41,387 nt of DNA from a virus. Positions within the stretch are counted from its first letter, which is position 1. Every line of letters begins with the position of its first letter. Both the position numbers and the translations under genes were made by a program. This document shows positions 8,740-16,737 of the stretch, one piece after another. A model generated the notes under the pieces. The model ran no database searches. It saw only the letters and a list, made by a program, of their open reading frames with translations, and was not told the DNA's origin. The stretch covers positions 1 to 41,387 of the IMG/VR virus record IMGVR_UViG_3300025652_000160, one strand, 5' to 3'.

Positions 8740-10586
8740 TATACTAACCTCCGTGATGTGCTTGTGCTTGAATTAAGCTGCTTTGACGTTTTGCTGTTGG
8801 GGTTTGCGATCTCTCGCGGTACCACTTCTTTAATAATAAGCACAACATCACTTTCGCTTAACTGTTGACGCTCAACTTGATCAATGCGCCCAGTGGTTTG
8901 ATTAACGATGGTTATATTTGTTTCTCCGCCGCCGCCACCTCCGTTGCGCATCTTATTATTGTTAACAACGCTGCCGGCTGTATCTGGTATAAACAATTCA
9001 GGCCCCCGCTCACCAACCATTCGCGCAGTGCCAGAGTCAACAGCCCCTCCTTGCAGCCTACCCCCGCCAAGCTTTACACTCGATATAGATGACAGTAGTG
9101 GCGCAACAGTACCCAACACGGTCACGTAGCTTGCCAGCTTTTGAGGGAGGCTAGTATCAGCAGGCAAAGCCATGGCCTGAGTCAGCGCCAGCCCAAAATT
9201 CAATGACGCCTGAGCAACCGCAAACCCTTTAGCTGCAGCAAAGGCAACCCTATACGCTGTAGACGCCTCGCCCGCAATATTGCCTATAGCTTCAACTGCC
9301 CCTGACGACGATGAAGCCATTGCCCCCGCTAAATCCTGATAACCTTTGATGGTGTCTTCATTTCGCTTGGCTAGCTGCTCCCTAAGATCTGCATCCTGCT
9401 CCTCTAGTCGAAGTTTTTCTTTCTGGCTTTCCTTCTCTTTTATTTCGTCCATTTTCCTAAAATGTTCAGCAAGCCTTTCCTCATCCCTAAGTAAGGAGTT
9501 CGCCTCTCTTTCTCTTCGCCTCTCCGCTATTTCACCTTCCCTAAGCAAAACCCTATCCAGTTCTGCGAGCTTTTCTGACTCCACTGAGCTATTAGAAAGA
9601 ACCTCATCAAGATTAGTAAATGCGTTCTTTAGGAATTCTAGTTTTTCAGTTGCCGCAATGCTTTTTTCATCTAACTTAGATAGTCCAGTGGCAAACTCCA
9701 CTAACTTTTCGTCAGGCTTTTCGAGCGTAATAAAGAAAGCCTCAAACTCTTGCCTTAGTACACTTATACCCTTTTCATCCTTAAGGCCGTTGCCGAAACT
9801 CTTAAATACAAGCGCGAGATCTTTTGCTTGAGCCTCGCTTAGGTCGAGTGTCTTTGATAGCGAAATCCAATTCATACCGTATAGCTCTACGGCACCGATC
9901 GCTTCATCAAATCCTGATATTGTCGAAAAGAAGGAAGAAACAAGATCATCGCCAAGCTCTCCAAGCTCGGACCTAACATCGCTAAGGGAGTCCTCAAGAT
10001 CGATAACTTTTAGCTGTATCTGAGTTAGAGCAGAAACCCGACTCCTTTTTGCTAAATCTGAAAGCTCTTGGGCTAGAAGACTAACGCCATTTTCAGTATC
10101 AACAACAACGCCTTCAAGCCCCTCCAGCGAATCCTCAAGAGACTCAACGGCATCCACGCCATCAAAAAGCGAGTTAACAAGAGGCCCGCCCAAGGCAAAC
10201 GCAAGGCCAGAGACTAGACCTACAACAGCCCCTACGGCACCGAACCCTCCTAGCAGCTGGGGTAATTGCTGTGACAATGCTCTACTAGCTGAAGTCCCCA
10301 TTTCAAGCTGCGTAACAAGATCCTGCATTTGGAATGCGGCGTTTTGAACTTGAAATGAATTTACCTTAAATCCTTTCGAGGCGTCGTTTACAGCCATCGT
10401 GGACAGCTTAGACACCTTGGAAGTACTTGTTAACCTTTTATTAAGGCTTACTATCTCGCGCTGAAGACTTTCCACCTGCTTCTCTGTTTTCTTTCCAGCC
10501 GATGTTAAGCCCTCAAGCTCATTATCAGCTTTCGCAACCCCATCAGTTTTTACATTTATATTTAATGATGCGGTTGAAACTGTCAT
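8739..10586 (-). CDS. Tail tape measure protein
   Basis: A 615-residue protein with long coiled-coil stretches (about 35-60 and 150-400), a central hydrophobic segment (LLGGFGAVGAVVGLVSGLAFALGGP, about 112-136) and a second at about 430-500. The C-terminal part has the typical GGAVDSGTARMVGERGPELFIP motif followed by a Gly-rich turn. Tape-measure proteins set tail length; at about 0.15 nm per residue this would give a tail near 90 nm (inference). It follows the frameshifted chaperone pair with an ATGA overlap, as in lambda G/GT-H. Confidence 0.9.
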   Translation of the reverse strand: MTVSTASLNINVKTDGVAKADNELEGLTSAGKKTEKQVESLQREIVSLNKRLTSTSKVSKLSTMAVNDASKGFKVNSFQVQNAAFQMQDLVTQLEMGTSASRALSQQLPQLLGGFGAVGAVVGLVSGLAFALGGPLVNSLFDGVDAVESLEDSLEGLEGVVVDTENGVSLLAQELSDLAKRSRVSALTQIQLKVIDLEDSLSDVRSELGELGDDLVSSFFSTISGFDEAIGAVELYGMNWISLSKTLDLSEAQAKDLALVFKSFGNGLKDEKGISVLRQEFEAFFITLEKPDEKLVEFATGLSKLDEKSIAATEKLEFLKNAFTNLDEVLSNSSVESEKLAELDRVLLREGEIAERRREREANSLLRDEERLAEHFRKMDEIKEKESQKEKLRLEEQDADLREQLAKRNEDTIKGYQDLAGAMASSSSGAVEAIGNIAGEASTAYRVAFAAAKGFAVAQASLNFGLALTQAMALPADTSLPQKLASYVTVLGTVAPLLSSISSVKLGGGRLQGGAVDSGTARMVGERGPELFIPDTAGSVVNNNKMRNGGGGGGETNITIVNQTTGRIDQVERQQLSESDVVLIIKEVVPREIANPNSKTSKQLNSSTSTSRRLV

Positions 10587-10888
10587 TGCATAACCCTCTT
10601 GTGTACTTTCTCAAAATCAACAATCATCCCGACTTCGTAAGGCGTAAGATGTGAACTTGTAAGCCTTGAATATGAATCTATTGATTGATAGTTAACCTCT
10701 CCAACGCCTTTCATGCTTACATAGTGGCTCCATATATATTCAATGGAGCACGGCATATCAACAACCTTTAATCCATCAGGAGTGACGCCAGACATTTTCT
10801 CTATTGCCTCCAAGTGCTGACGCTCCGTGCTGCCGTCTTTTCTTCTCCTAGCTAGCTTGAACTGGCCTTCTGAGGCTTCGCTTGCTGC
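10583..10888 (-). CDS. Tail assembly chaperone, T domain reached by -1 frameshift
   Basis: This frame is open from the slippery site at 10888 to the stop at 10583, adding 101 residues to the upstream chaperone to make a fusion of about 233 residues. It has no good start of its own: the only candidate is a TTG at 10813 without a ribosome site. It begins AASEASEGQFKLARRRK after the slip. It ends where the tape-measure gene starts (ATGA). In lambda the matching GT fusion binds both the tape measure and the tube protein. The frame relation is exactly -1, so translation by frameshift is the most economical reading. Confidence 0.8.
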   Translation of the reverse strand, partial: AASEASEGQFKLARRRKDGSTERQHLEAIEKMSGVTPDGLKVVDMPCSIEYIWSHYVSMKGVGEVNYQSIDSYSRLTSSHLTPYEVGMIVDFEKVHKRVMQ

Positions 10889-11283
10889 TTTTTTGCCTCG
10901 GCATCCTCATACGCCATCAGGGTTATCTTGTCGTCAATAGCATCCATTAGCGAAGGGCTTCTAATTAGAAGGTCAGCAGCGCTTTCAACAGTCAGCTCTT
11001 CAATGAATCCCCATGATGAAACTATTTGCGCGACTTGTATGGCTGCAAGTTTTTTGTAGGTGTCGCTTTTTATGGTTACAACTTCACCCATCACCTCAGT
11101 TTTAGTGATTAACGTTTCACCGGCGGCCACCTTCTGGCCGCAAGCTCTCTTAAACCAAGAAACAGCATCAGAATACTTTGAAGACCTAACGCCGAAGACT
11201 TCAATAAAGCAATCTTCGTCATCAACGCTCAGCATAACCTTAACCGTCTGCTCTGAATTCTTGCAAAAGTCTTGGATATTCAT
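10852..11283 (-). CDS. Tail assembly chaperone (lambda G-like)
   Basis: A 143-residue mostly alpha-helical protein between the tail tube and tape-measure genes, the position of lambda gpG. The C-terminus is charged and low in complexity (AEAKKQQAKPQKASSS) and contains the slippery sequence used to make the longer fusion. Such chaperones coat the tape measure before tube polymerisation and are not in the final particle. It starts 3 bases after the tube gene's stop. The call rests on position, size and the frameshift signal. Confidence 0.82.
   Translation of the reverse strand: MNIQDFCKNSEQTVKVMLSVDDEDCFIEVFGVRSSKYSDAVSWFKRACGQKVAAGETLITKTEVMGEVVTIKSDTYKKLAAIQVAQIVSSWGFIEELTVESAADLLIRSPSLMDAIDDKITLMAYEDAEAKKQQAKPQKASSS
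10888..10894 (-). promoter_or_regulatory. Programmed -1 ribosomal frameshift site A AAA AAG
   Basis: In the reading frame of the G-like gene the codons are GCA AAA AAG, giving the heptamer A-AAA-AAG, the most efficient class of -1 slippery sequence in bacteria (as in dnaX). GAGG elements lie immediately and about 10 bases upstream and could act as stimulatory Shine-Dalgarno pairing. The -1 frame is open across the junction through to the tape-measure start, and the zero frame stops 11 codons later. Confidence 0.85.
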
Positions 11284-11285
11284 TG

Positions 11286-12446
11286 TTATTCTACTCGCTG
11301 AAAGATGATTGAGCTTACGCCAGTTTCGCGCACAGCTTGGCCGGTTAGGTTTTCACTAATATCACCAGGACCGGCAACATCGGGGCCGCCTTCGGTGTAG
11401 TAAAACTCGGGGTATGAAACGCCTAATGTTTTCCCATCCAGTCGCAACGTGAATGAAAGCGATGATTTGGTGCCGTCGGCAAATTTATTGAACTTATCGT
11501 AATCAAAGAAAAACGACTCCAAGCTGAAGGTGTTATTCATCTTGCCGAAAGAAATGTGTGAGGCGAAATCACTACCGATGGAATAAACAGCTTCAGCAGA
11601 GTTATCACTGCTTGGGCTAATCGATGTGACAAACCCAAGCGGCAAACCTTCTTGCATGATATGGCCGTCAAAGCTTGAATATGGGCGGGTCGTATCGATA
11701 GGGTCGAAAGTAGAGCCGGCAGGTAGTGAAGCATCTGCAGAGTAAGACTTTCCGATAAGGCTAAATGATCCGCTAACAATCGCATTTACAGCGATGTTAA
11801 ATGATTTCGCTGAAACCTCATTACCGCGAATAATATCGTAACCACCGGCACCGCTGTTTAAGTCAGTGTAATGCACGAGAAGAGAAAACGACTCTACGGT
11901 ATTGCCAACAATTAGCTTATCGCCTTGAGTGATGTCTGTAGTGACTGCGGCCTCAGCAACCAAGTCTTTGGCGCCACTGCAGGTCATCACTGTCGCAGTA
12001 AGCGCAGTAATATAAAACCCGCCTTGATTTTCCTCAGCTAGCGATGGGAATTTAACCAAGTCACCTACAGCAAATACCACTGTGTAATCGCCAGCGCTGC
12101 GAGTAAATGTCTTGGCCACTTCATCAACTGTAATCTCAACAGCCGCATCAGTAGCGCCAGAAGTCCAAGATGACTGCATGGAACCTGCAATCAAATCATC
12201 GTGCGAGCCGTAGCTTAATTCAACGTTAACATCACCTGAAACGCCCTTCTGGCCAAGACGAAAGCCATTATTCTCTCGGGTGCCATCTAATTCAGCGCTC
12301 ACGAAGCTTTCACGCGTTAGCTTGGGGATGCTTCCAGTAAAGCGCAACGGCGTCCATACTGGATTATCGGGCGTCACGCCGCAATCAACTTCTTTCACGT
12401 AATAGAGGACTGTATTAGTCCCTGTTGCTGGTTTTAAACATGCCAT
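11286..12446 (-). CDS. Major tail (tube) protein
   Basis: A 386-residue beta-rich protein. The N-terminal region (TNTVLYYVKEVDCGVTPDNPVWTPLRFTGSIPKLTRESFVSAELDGTRE) is typical of the Phage_tube_2-type tail tube proteins, which begin with a conserved strand and a TRxS-type segment. The length exceeds the 150-250 residues of minimal tube proteins; the middle (about 110-200) may be an inserted beta domain exposed on the tube surface. It lies between the tail terminator gene and the chaperones. AGGG provides the ribosome site. Confidence 0.85.
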   Translation of the reverse strand: MACLKPATGTNTVLYYVKEVDCGVTPDNPVWTPLRFTGSIPKLTRESFVSAELDGTRENNGFRLGQKGVSGDVNVELSYGSHDDLIAGSMQSSWTSGATDAAVEITVDEVAKTFTRSAGDYTVVFAVGDLVKFPSLAEENQGGFYITALTATVMTCSGAKDLVAEAAVTTDITQGDKLIVGNTVESFSLLVHYTDLNSGAGGYDIIRGNEVSAKSFNIAVNAIVSGSFSLIGKSYSADASLPAGSTFDPIDTTRPYSSFDGHIMQEGLPLGFVTSISPSSDNSAEAVYSIGSDFASHISFGKMNNTFSLESFFFDYDKFNKFADGTKSSLSFTLRLDGKTLGVSYPEFYYTEGGPDVAGPGDISENLTGQAVRETGVSSIIFQRVE

Positions 12447-12458
12447 TTTTATAGCCCT

Positions 12459-12881
12459 CTAATTAGCGTAACAGCGGAACTCCCGCCAAACTATTGTAAT
12501 ATAAGTGTGATACCAGGGGTTATTATCAGCCCCTTGTGAAATACCAGATGACTCTATTCTAACCTGTGCGTCTCCGTACAACAAACTTGCGTTCCGGCGG
12601 TACACGCTCAATATTTCATCAGCCTTTAATAATGCGGCCCCCCTGCCCTTGCTCGCGGGGTAAAACAGATCTATTTGCGTTATTCCGCTGATAATATCGG
12701 TAAGCACTGCACCGATTTCAGTTGGCACAGGCTGCGATGGCAGCGTTGTTAATCTGCCCCATGGCTCCGATATAGAAGATGGGTCGAAGTCATCATTTTC
12801 AAAAGCCCACGTGATGCCAAAGTTCGCATTGTCTTGAATGGGCTTCTGTAGTGCTGCAAAAATATCAAAGTAATAGCTCAA
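12459..12881 (-). CDS. Tail terminator protein (U-like)
   Basis: A 140-residue protein with a TTG start that overlaps the previous stop as TTGA and has AGGA upstream. MSYYFDIFAALQKPIQDNANFGITWAFEND, then QVPTE-like and QIDLFYPASKGRGAALLKADEILSVYR, match the small alpha/beta tail terminators of siphoviruses (DUF4128/U-like), which cap the tube and join it to the head. Its place between the gp10-like completion protein and the tube gene is the standard one. Confidence 0.75.
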   Translation of the reverse strand: MSYYFDIFAALQKPIQDNANFGITWAFENDDFDPSSISEPWGRLTTLPSQPVPTEIGAVLTDIISGITQIDLFYPASKGRGAALLKADEILSVYRRNASLLYGDAQVRIESSGISQGADNNPWYHTYITIVWREFRCYAN

Positions 12882-13345
12882 TTTTTCCTAGCCTCTTCTG
12901 CGAGTATGCCCTGAAATCTAATAACGTTTGTTCGCACTACGCCGCTAGGGGCTTGATCTGAGTAGCCACCAATCGTGTTAATCTCATATCGCTGCTTACT
13001 CTTATTCCAGCTCCCAAGCTTTGGCGGGTTAGGGTATTCACCGAACTCAAGAACATGGGAATACGGCAAGTTATTAGCTAGCCACAAGTTCTGCCAATCA
13101 CTAGCCGATAACACTTCTGCTTTAGCCTTTGAAACCGTTGCAGCGCCGACCTTATCAATGGATGCTGTAACTGTGGTCTCTGGAGCCGTCTGACTTGCAA
13201 ACCAGTTGCCTCTAAACCTTCCAGAGTCTACGGGGCTATCAAGTATCACAGCCTTCCACAAAGCAATGGCCGTACCCCTAACGGTTTTCTCGGTCGCACC
13301 GATAGCATCAACCTGAAACTTGCCAAGATCCTTGCCAAAATTCAC
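12878..13345 (-). CDS. HK97 gp10-like tail completion protein
   Basis: A 155-residue protein with a GTG start inside GTGA. The motif SPVDSGRFRGNWFASQ is the hallmark of gp10-family neck and tail-completion proteins (typically P-V-x-T/S-G-x-L/F-R), followed later by SHVLEFGEYPNPP, the conserved Y-x-x-x-x-E-x-G segment. These proteins act at the head-tail junction. Overlaps on both sides show tight coupling with the preceding head-closure gene and the terminator gene. Confidence 0.82.
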   Translation of the reverse strand: MNFGKDLGKFQVDAIGATEKTVRGTAIALWKAVILDSPVDSGRFRGNWFASQTAPETTVTASIDKVGAATVSKAKAEVLSASDWQNLWLANNLPYSHVLEFGEYPNPPKLGSWNKSKQRYEINTIGGYSDQAPSGVVRTNVIRFQGILAEEARKN

Positions 13346-13704
13346 TTTCTGGCCGCAATTCTAATGGATTGAGTGATGCCAGCATGACCACCAGCGCCGT
13401 TGATTAAAATAATTTGATGCTCTACTCCGCCGATCACTAAGCGGTCTTTACTGGTTGGTATTGTCAGATTGTCGACTATAACCAGCTTGTCACTTATCTG
13501 AATTCGGTCACTGACCATTGACTGAGGCATATCTGTAACCGCTGCATTTAATGGCAAGTATTCAATTACGCCATCAACATATAAGCCACTAACTGGATGC
13601 GGGAACCCAGCCGTTTCACGCTTAAGCTGAACATAGCCAGATTCTTTTTTGCTGGCTAGCTCTCGCAAAAGTTTTGTTGCTACCTTGCTTAGATCTAGGG
13701 ACAT
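13342..13704 (-). CDS. Putative head closure / minor capsid protein
   Basis: A 120-residue protein between the connector genes and the gp10-like gene. LLRELASKKESGYVQLKRE, then DRIQISDKLVIVDNLTIPTSKDRLVIGGVEHQIILINGAGGHAGI, is a predicted beta-barrel-like body like that of head-closure (stopper) proteins of siphoviruses. The assignment comes mostly from gene order: connector, stopper, completion, terminator, tube. Confidence 0.6.
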   Translation of the reverse strand: MSLDLSKVATKLLRELASKKESGYVQLKRETAGFPHPVSGLYVDGVIEYLPLNAAVTDMPQSMVSDRIQISDKLVIVDNLTIPTSKDRLVIGGVEHQIILINGAGGHAGITQSIRIAARK

Positions 13705-13705
13705 A

Positions 13706-14122
13706 TTAGAAGCCCCATGAAGCGATGGTTTCGCCGTCGCCGCTTTTTATTAGTAGTGACTCTGGGTAAATGTAACGCTCTTCGTATGCGTCACCCGCCG
13801 CGTTTAATTCGGGGTATTCGCTTTCCCCGTAATATCTAGAAGGGTAAATTGTTAAGCGCTTAAGAATAAGATTTGCAGAGACTACTCCAGAGGCAGGGGA
13901 CAAACGACCATCAATAAAGCACTTAACATCACCCGCTACATGGCCGGCCCCTGCAATATACTGGCTATCAATCTCGCATTCATCGCAATCTGCAAGATCC
14001 ATTAATGATTCAACAAGCTCTTCAGGCAAACTTTCCTTGTGCTTATTCAGCAAACTAAGAAGGGTTTCAACCTTATCAATACCAGCGACATTAACATCGA
14101 TACTTAAATTTGACCCACTCAT
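13706..14122 (-). CDS. Hypothetical structural-module protein
   Basis: A 138-residue protein of unknown function between the connector and head-closure genes. The preferred ATG at 14122 is preceded by AGGGGGTGAT and lies one base after the previous stop; an in-frame ATG at 14164 lacks a ribosome site. Residues 15-45 are a charged helix (VETLLSLLNKHKESLPEELVESLMDLADCDECEID) with a CDEC pair. A YPSRYYGESEYPE segment follows. It is likely a neck or connector accessory, by position only. Confidence 0.6.
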   Translation of the reverse strand: MSGSNLSIDVNVAGIDKVETLLSLLNKHKESLPEELVESLMDLADCDECEIDSQYIAGAGHVAGDVKCFIDGRLSPASGVVSANLILKRLTIYPSRYYGESEYPELNAAGDAYEERYIYPESLLIKSGDGETIASWGF

Positions 14123-14123
14123 A

Positions 14124-14639
14124 TCACCCCCTATCAACTCTGAAATTATAGAAGTTGCCGCCACTGCTGATCATTAGCGGCTTAAGGCAATCAAGGGCGC
14201 GGGTTATCTGAACGGTAGCGCTAGACTTTCCGTTATTGAAGAATGATTGCTTAACTGCACCGGTAACTTCCTGGCTCTGTATGTTTTTGCCATCGCTCGA
14301 CGCCCTAACATCTGTACCAGCACCATATTCAGCTGCCGCAGCTACTTGCCCGCACTGCGCTTGCGTAGGCACCGAATCATCAGGGATGTCATAGCTGTAT
14401 GAATTTGTCGCATCAACTCGTGGCCACGAAAGGGTTTGCGCAATCGATACACGCGAGCCGCTATATCTAGCCTCTTGCATGTCGACATACTGAGCCCCAT
14501 TTCTAAGTGCAACTTCAGCAGTCGTATCATCAACCGGCAATTCCCAGCCGTACTTAGCTGCAAGCGCTCTCGCATCGACAAGACTGATAAAACTATCAGC
14601 ATCAGCAACTACGCTTCCATCCTCAACAACTAACGACAT
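14124..14639 (-). CDS. Head-tail connector (DnaT-like ssDNA-binding family fold)
   Basis: A 171-residue protein. VVEDGSVVADADSFISLVDARALAAKYGWELP, then RNGAQYVDMQEARYSGSRVSIAQTLSWPR, is the pattern of the phage family labelled DnaT-like, which are adaptor proteins below the portal. The DNA-binding label is historical; the gene order points to a head-tail adaptor. It starts with ATG right after the terminator that follows the capsid genes. Confidence 0.78.
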   Translation of the reverse strand: MSLVVEDGSVVADADSFISLVDARALAAKYGWELPVDDTTAEVALRNGAQYVDMQEARYSGSRVSIAQTLSWPRVDATNSYSYDIPDDSVPTQAQCGQVAAAAEYGAGTDVRASSDGKNIQSQEVTGAVKQSFFNNGKSSATVQITRALDCLKPLMISSGGNFYNFRVDRG

Positions 14640-14650
14640 AATTCACCTGT

Positions 14651-14673
14651 AAAAAAGGGGCTTGTTAGCCCCC
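14651..14673 (-). terminator. Intrinsic terminator after the capsid genes
   Basis: On the minus strand GGGGCT, loop AACA, AGCCCC is a perfect 6-bp stem followed directly by six Ts. It separates the head genes from the neck and tail genes within one long co-directional run, so it probably lowers tail expression relative to capsid unless an antiterminator is present. Confidence 0.8.
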
Positions 14674-14693
14674 AGTATATCAAAGTTTAAATG

Positions 14694-14939
14694 TTATTGG
14701 TCGGTAAGCACCAAAGGTGCTGAACTTGACGCACCCTTAACACTTACATTTCCACGCCCTTTAAACTTAGCCATTCTAGCCGCTCTCATTCCAGCATTAG
14801 CTTCCCGTAGGGTTGCCAGCGGTGGAGCTTGATATGGCTTGAGCGACTTCTTAAGCTCTCTAATCTCATCTTCTTTCTTAGTGATGAGGTCAAGCTTTTG
14901 ATCGTTACTCATTTCAGCTTCGGGTTTCTTACCAGCCAT
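14694..14939 (-). CDS. Small head-module protein, unknown
   Basis: An 81-residue basic protein directly downstream of the major capsid gene. It has one of the strongest ribosome sites in the window (AGGAGGTGATT). An N-terminal charged coiled coil (DQKLDLITKKEDEIRELKKSLKPY) is followed by an Ala/Arg-rich segment and a tail ending VLTDQ. High predicted expression and position next to the capsid gene would suit a head-stabilising or connector-associated protein; no family was recognised. Confidence 0.65.
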   Translation of the reverse strand: MAGKKPEAEMSNDQKLDLITKKEDEIRELKKSLKPYQAPPLATLREANAGMRAARMAKFKGRGNVSVKGASSSAPLVLTDQ

Positions 14940-14949
14940 TAATCACCTC

Positions 14950-15975
14950 CTAACCGTTCGAGCGAAGCACCGCGATAGGTACGTTTTTACGGAATGTATA
15001 AACGCGATTCCAGTTTGCAGCCGCAGATAACTCAGCCCAAGTCGCAGATTGACCAGCCAAGCTAGAGCCTGTGAATTCAAAGCCGTAAGGGTGGATAATG
15101 TCCGATCGTCGTGAGTAAAGCAAAGTTTGTCCGCCGCCGTTACCGCTAGAGGGATCACGCTCTAACTCAGAAGGCGTCTCAACTCGACCCATTGCCGTAG
15201 CCATCGCACCTTTGGCAAAAAACACTGTATCGAAATAGGTGTTAACCGGCGTTGTGCCGTAGGTGGTACCTGCCAATGAATCATCCTCAACAACTTGCAT
15301 ACCCGCATAACGCGTGATCATCAAGCCAGTGTCAGATTCCTTTTCGCGAGTAAAGTTTAGTGCATCGATTTTCTTAAGCTGCGAAAGAACCTTGGAGTGA
15401 ACCCCCATAACCTGAACATTCCGGCCGTGGTCTCCCATAGTCTGAATTGCATCAATGATTGCATCTCGATCAACAAGATTGGCGTCAGTTGAGGCGGTAT
15501 CCACAGTCGCGGAAATGTCAAAAATCATGTCACCAGAGTCGTTGGCGATATTGTCAGCGATCAACCCACGAATTGATTCGATTGCTCGACGCTCGTTAAT
15601 AGTTGCCCAGTACTGACCGATTCGACTAGTAATGGCTTGCGACGGGCTATCAAGAGAAAGCTCTTCTGCTAAATCCATTACTGCCCAGCTGTTGTTTTGC
15701 GAAGCTAAGCGGTACTTCATTTTTGCGCTAGAAATATTTTCAGGCGTTGAAGCTGCCGCGGGGTTATCTGAAGAATAGTTTGGTTCTGAGTTCGTCAGGG
15801 GTACAAAGAAAGGTAGCTCGCCAGTCTCGCCACCGGTCGATGCCATCGCTTGAATCTTTGAGTCAGTGCGAGCAACGCCAGACCGAATAAACGCATTCAA
15901 CTCAACTTGAGCCTCTTGTGCCGCTTGCGCGAAAACTAACGGGTTGTAAATGTCTGCAATTTGTACTGTAGCCAT
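14950..15975 (-). CDS. Major capsid protein
   Basis: A 341-residue protein following a scaffold gene. The N-terminus (MATVQIADIYNPLVFAQAAQEAQVELNAFIRSG), the TGGETGELPFFVPL segment and the C-terminal HPYGFEFTGSSLAGQSATWAELSAAANWNRVYTFRKNVPIAVLRSNG are typical of the gp13-like/gp53-like HK97-fold coat proteins that use a separate scaffold. The last block (LAxxxNWxxVY...KxIxxV) is the most diagnostic. There is no N-terminal protease-cleaved domain. Confidence 0.9.
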   Translation of the reverse strand: MATVQIADIYNPLVFAQAAQEAQVELNAFIRSGVARTDSKIQAMASTGGETGELPFFVPLTNSEPNYSSDNPAAASTPENISSAKMKYRLASQNNSWAVMDLAEELSLDSPSQAITSRIGQYWATINERRAIESIRGLIADNIANDSGDMIFDISATVDTASTDANLVDRDAIIDAIQTMGDHGRNVQVMGVHSKVLSQLKKIDALNFTREKESDTGLMITRYAGMQVVEDDSLAGTTYGTTPVNTYFDTVFFAKGAMATAMGRVETPSELERDPSSGNGGGQTLLYSRRSDIIHPYGFEFTGSSLAGQSATWAELSAAANWNRVYTFRKNVPIAVLRSNG

Positions 15976-15978
15976 GAT

Positions 15979-16650
15979 TTATAATCCTAATTGTTTGAAC
16001 TTTTCGGGGTGTTCATTAGCGAACTTGACCCGCTCGTCGACTGTCATTTGTTGATAACTTTTCGCGGCCCCGCCACTACCCGACCCACCAGCAGCCCCGC
16101 CGCCCGATGAATCCACCCCTTTAATTAGGGATTTAAACGCATCTTGACCCTTGAGCCAATCTGCAAAAACTGCCTTATCTGTTGTGATGACGCTGCCGTC
16201 CATGCCCTTAAAGGTTGTCGCGGTACCATCATCGGTAATCGATACATCAACCATTTGCTTAAGTATCATTTTGCCAGCATCAGGTGAAGCAAATATATTG
16301 GCAAGATCACCCACCAACCCATCGCGCTCACTACCAACAATACGCTCGTTAAGAAGCTGGTGCTTGCGCTCTGCAGCCGTTAGCTTTTCGCTGTACTGAC
16401 CTGTTATGGTCTCCTCCAAAGCCTTTAAATCATTAGCGCTTCTTGCCGTTGCGATGGCCAGCTTGTCAGATTCTTCTTTAGCTAAACGTCTAGCCTCATC
16501 TGCAGCCTCTTTGGCTTGCCGCTTCTCTTCTAAAAGCTCATCACGATTAGCCTTCAGCCCTGACACTTGGCCATCAACATCAGCCGTGTGCAAAGCCAAA
16601 ATGGCCTCTCGCTGCGCTTCTGTAATGCCTTCAATGCTACTTAAGTCCAT
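15979..16650 (-). CDS. Capsid scaffolding protein
   Basis: A 223-residue hydrophilic protein just upstream of the capsid gene. Residues about 25-120 form a long charged coiled coil (SGLKANRDELLEEKRQAKEAADEARRLAKEESDKLAIAT). A Gly/Ser/Ala linker (about 178-195) leads to a short C-terminal tail YQQMTVDERVKFANEHPEKFKQLGL, which would be the coat-binding end. Scaffolds of this type leave or are degraded during head maturation. There is no protease motif. Confidence 0.85.
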   Translation of the reverse strand: MDLSSIEGITEAQREAILALHTADVDGQVSGLKANRDELLEEKRQAKEAADEARRLAKEESDKLAIATARSANDLKALEETITGQYSEKLTAAERKHQLLNERIVGSERDGLVGDLANIFASPDAGKMILKQMVDVSITDDGTATTFKGMDGSVITTDKAVFADWLKGQDAFKSLIKGVDSSGGGAAGGSGSGGAAKSYQQMTVDERVKFANEHPEKFKQLGL

Positions 16651-16737
16651 ACAAAACCCTGTCTTGTATTAGTTAATGCGTCGCAACCAATTGCTAAGCT
16701 ATTACCATTGTACTACTGATAGATTTAAATGTGAAAT

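Noticed and set aside
9346-9831. 161-codon plus-strand frame inside the tape-measure gene
   Set aside because: A Ser/Leu-rich translation of the antisense of a coiled-coil region; no start signal.
11537-11785. Minus-strand 82-codon frame inside the tail tube gene
   Set aside because: Alternative frame of a well-supported structural gene, no ribosome site.
16151-16672. Plus-strand frames inside the scaffold gene
   Set aside because: Antisense shadows of a charged coiled coil, without ribosome sites.
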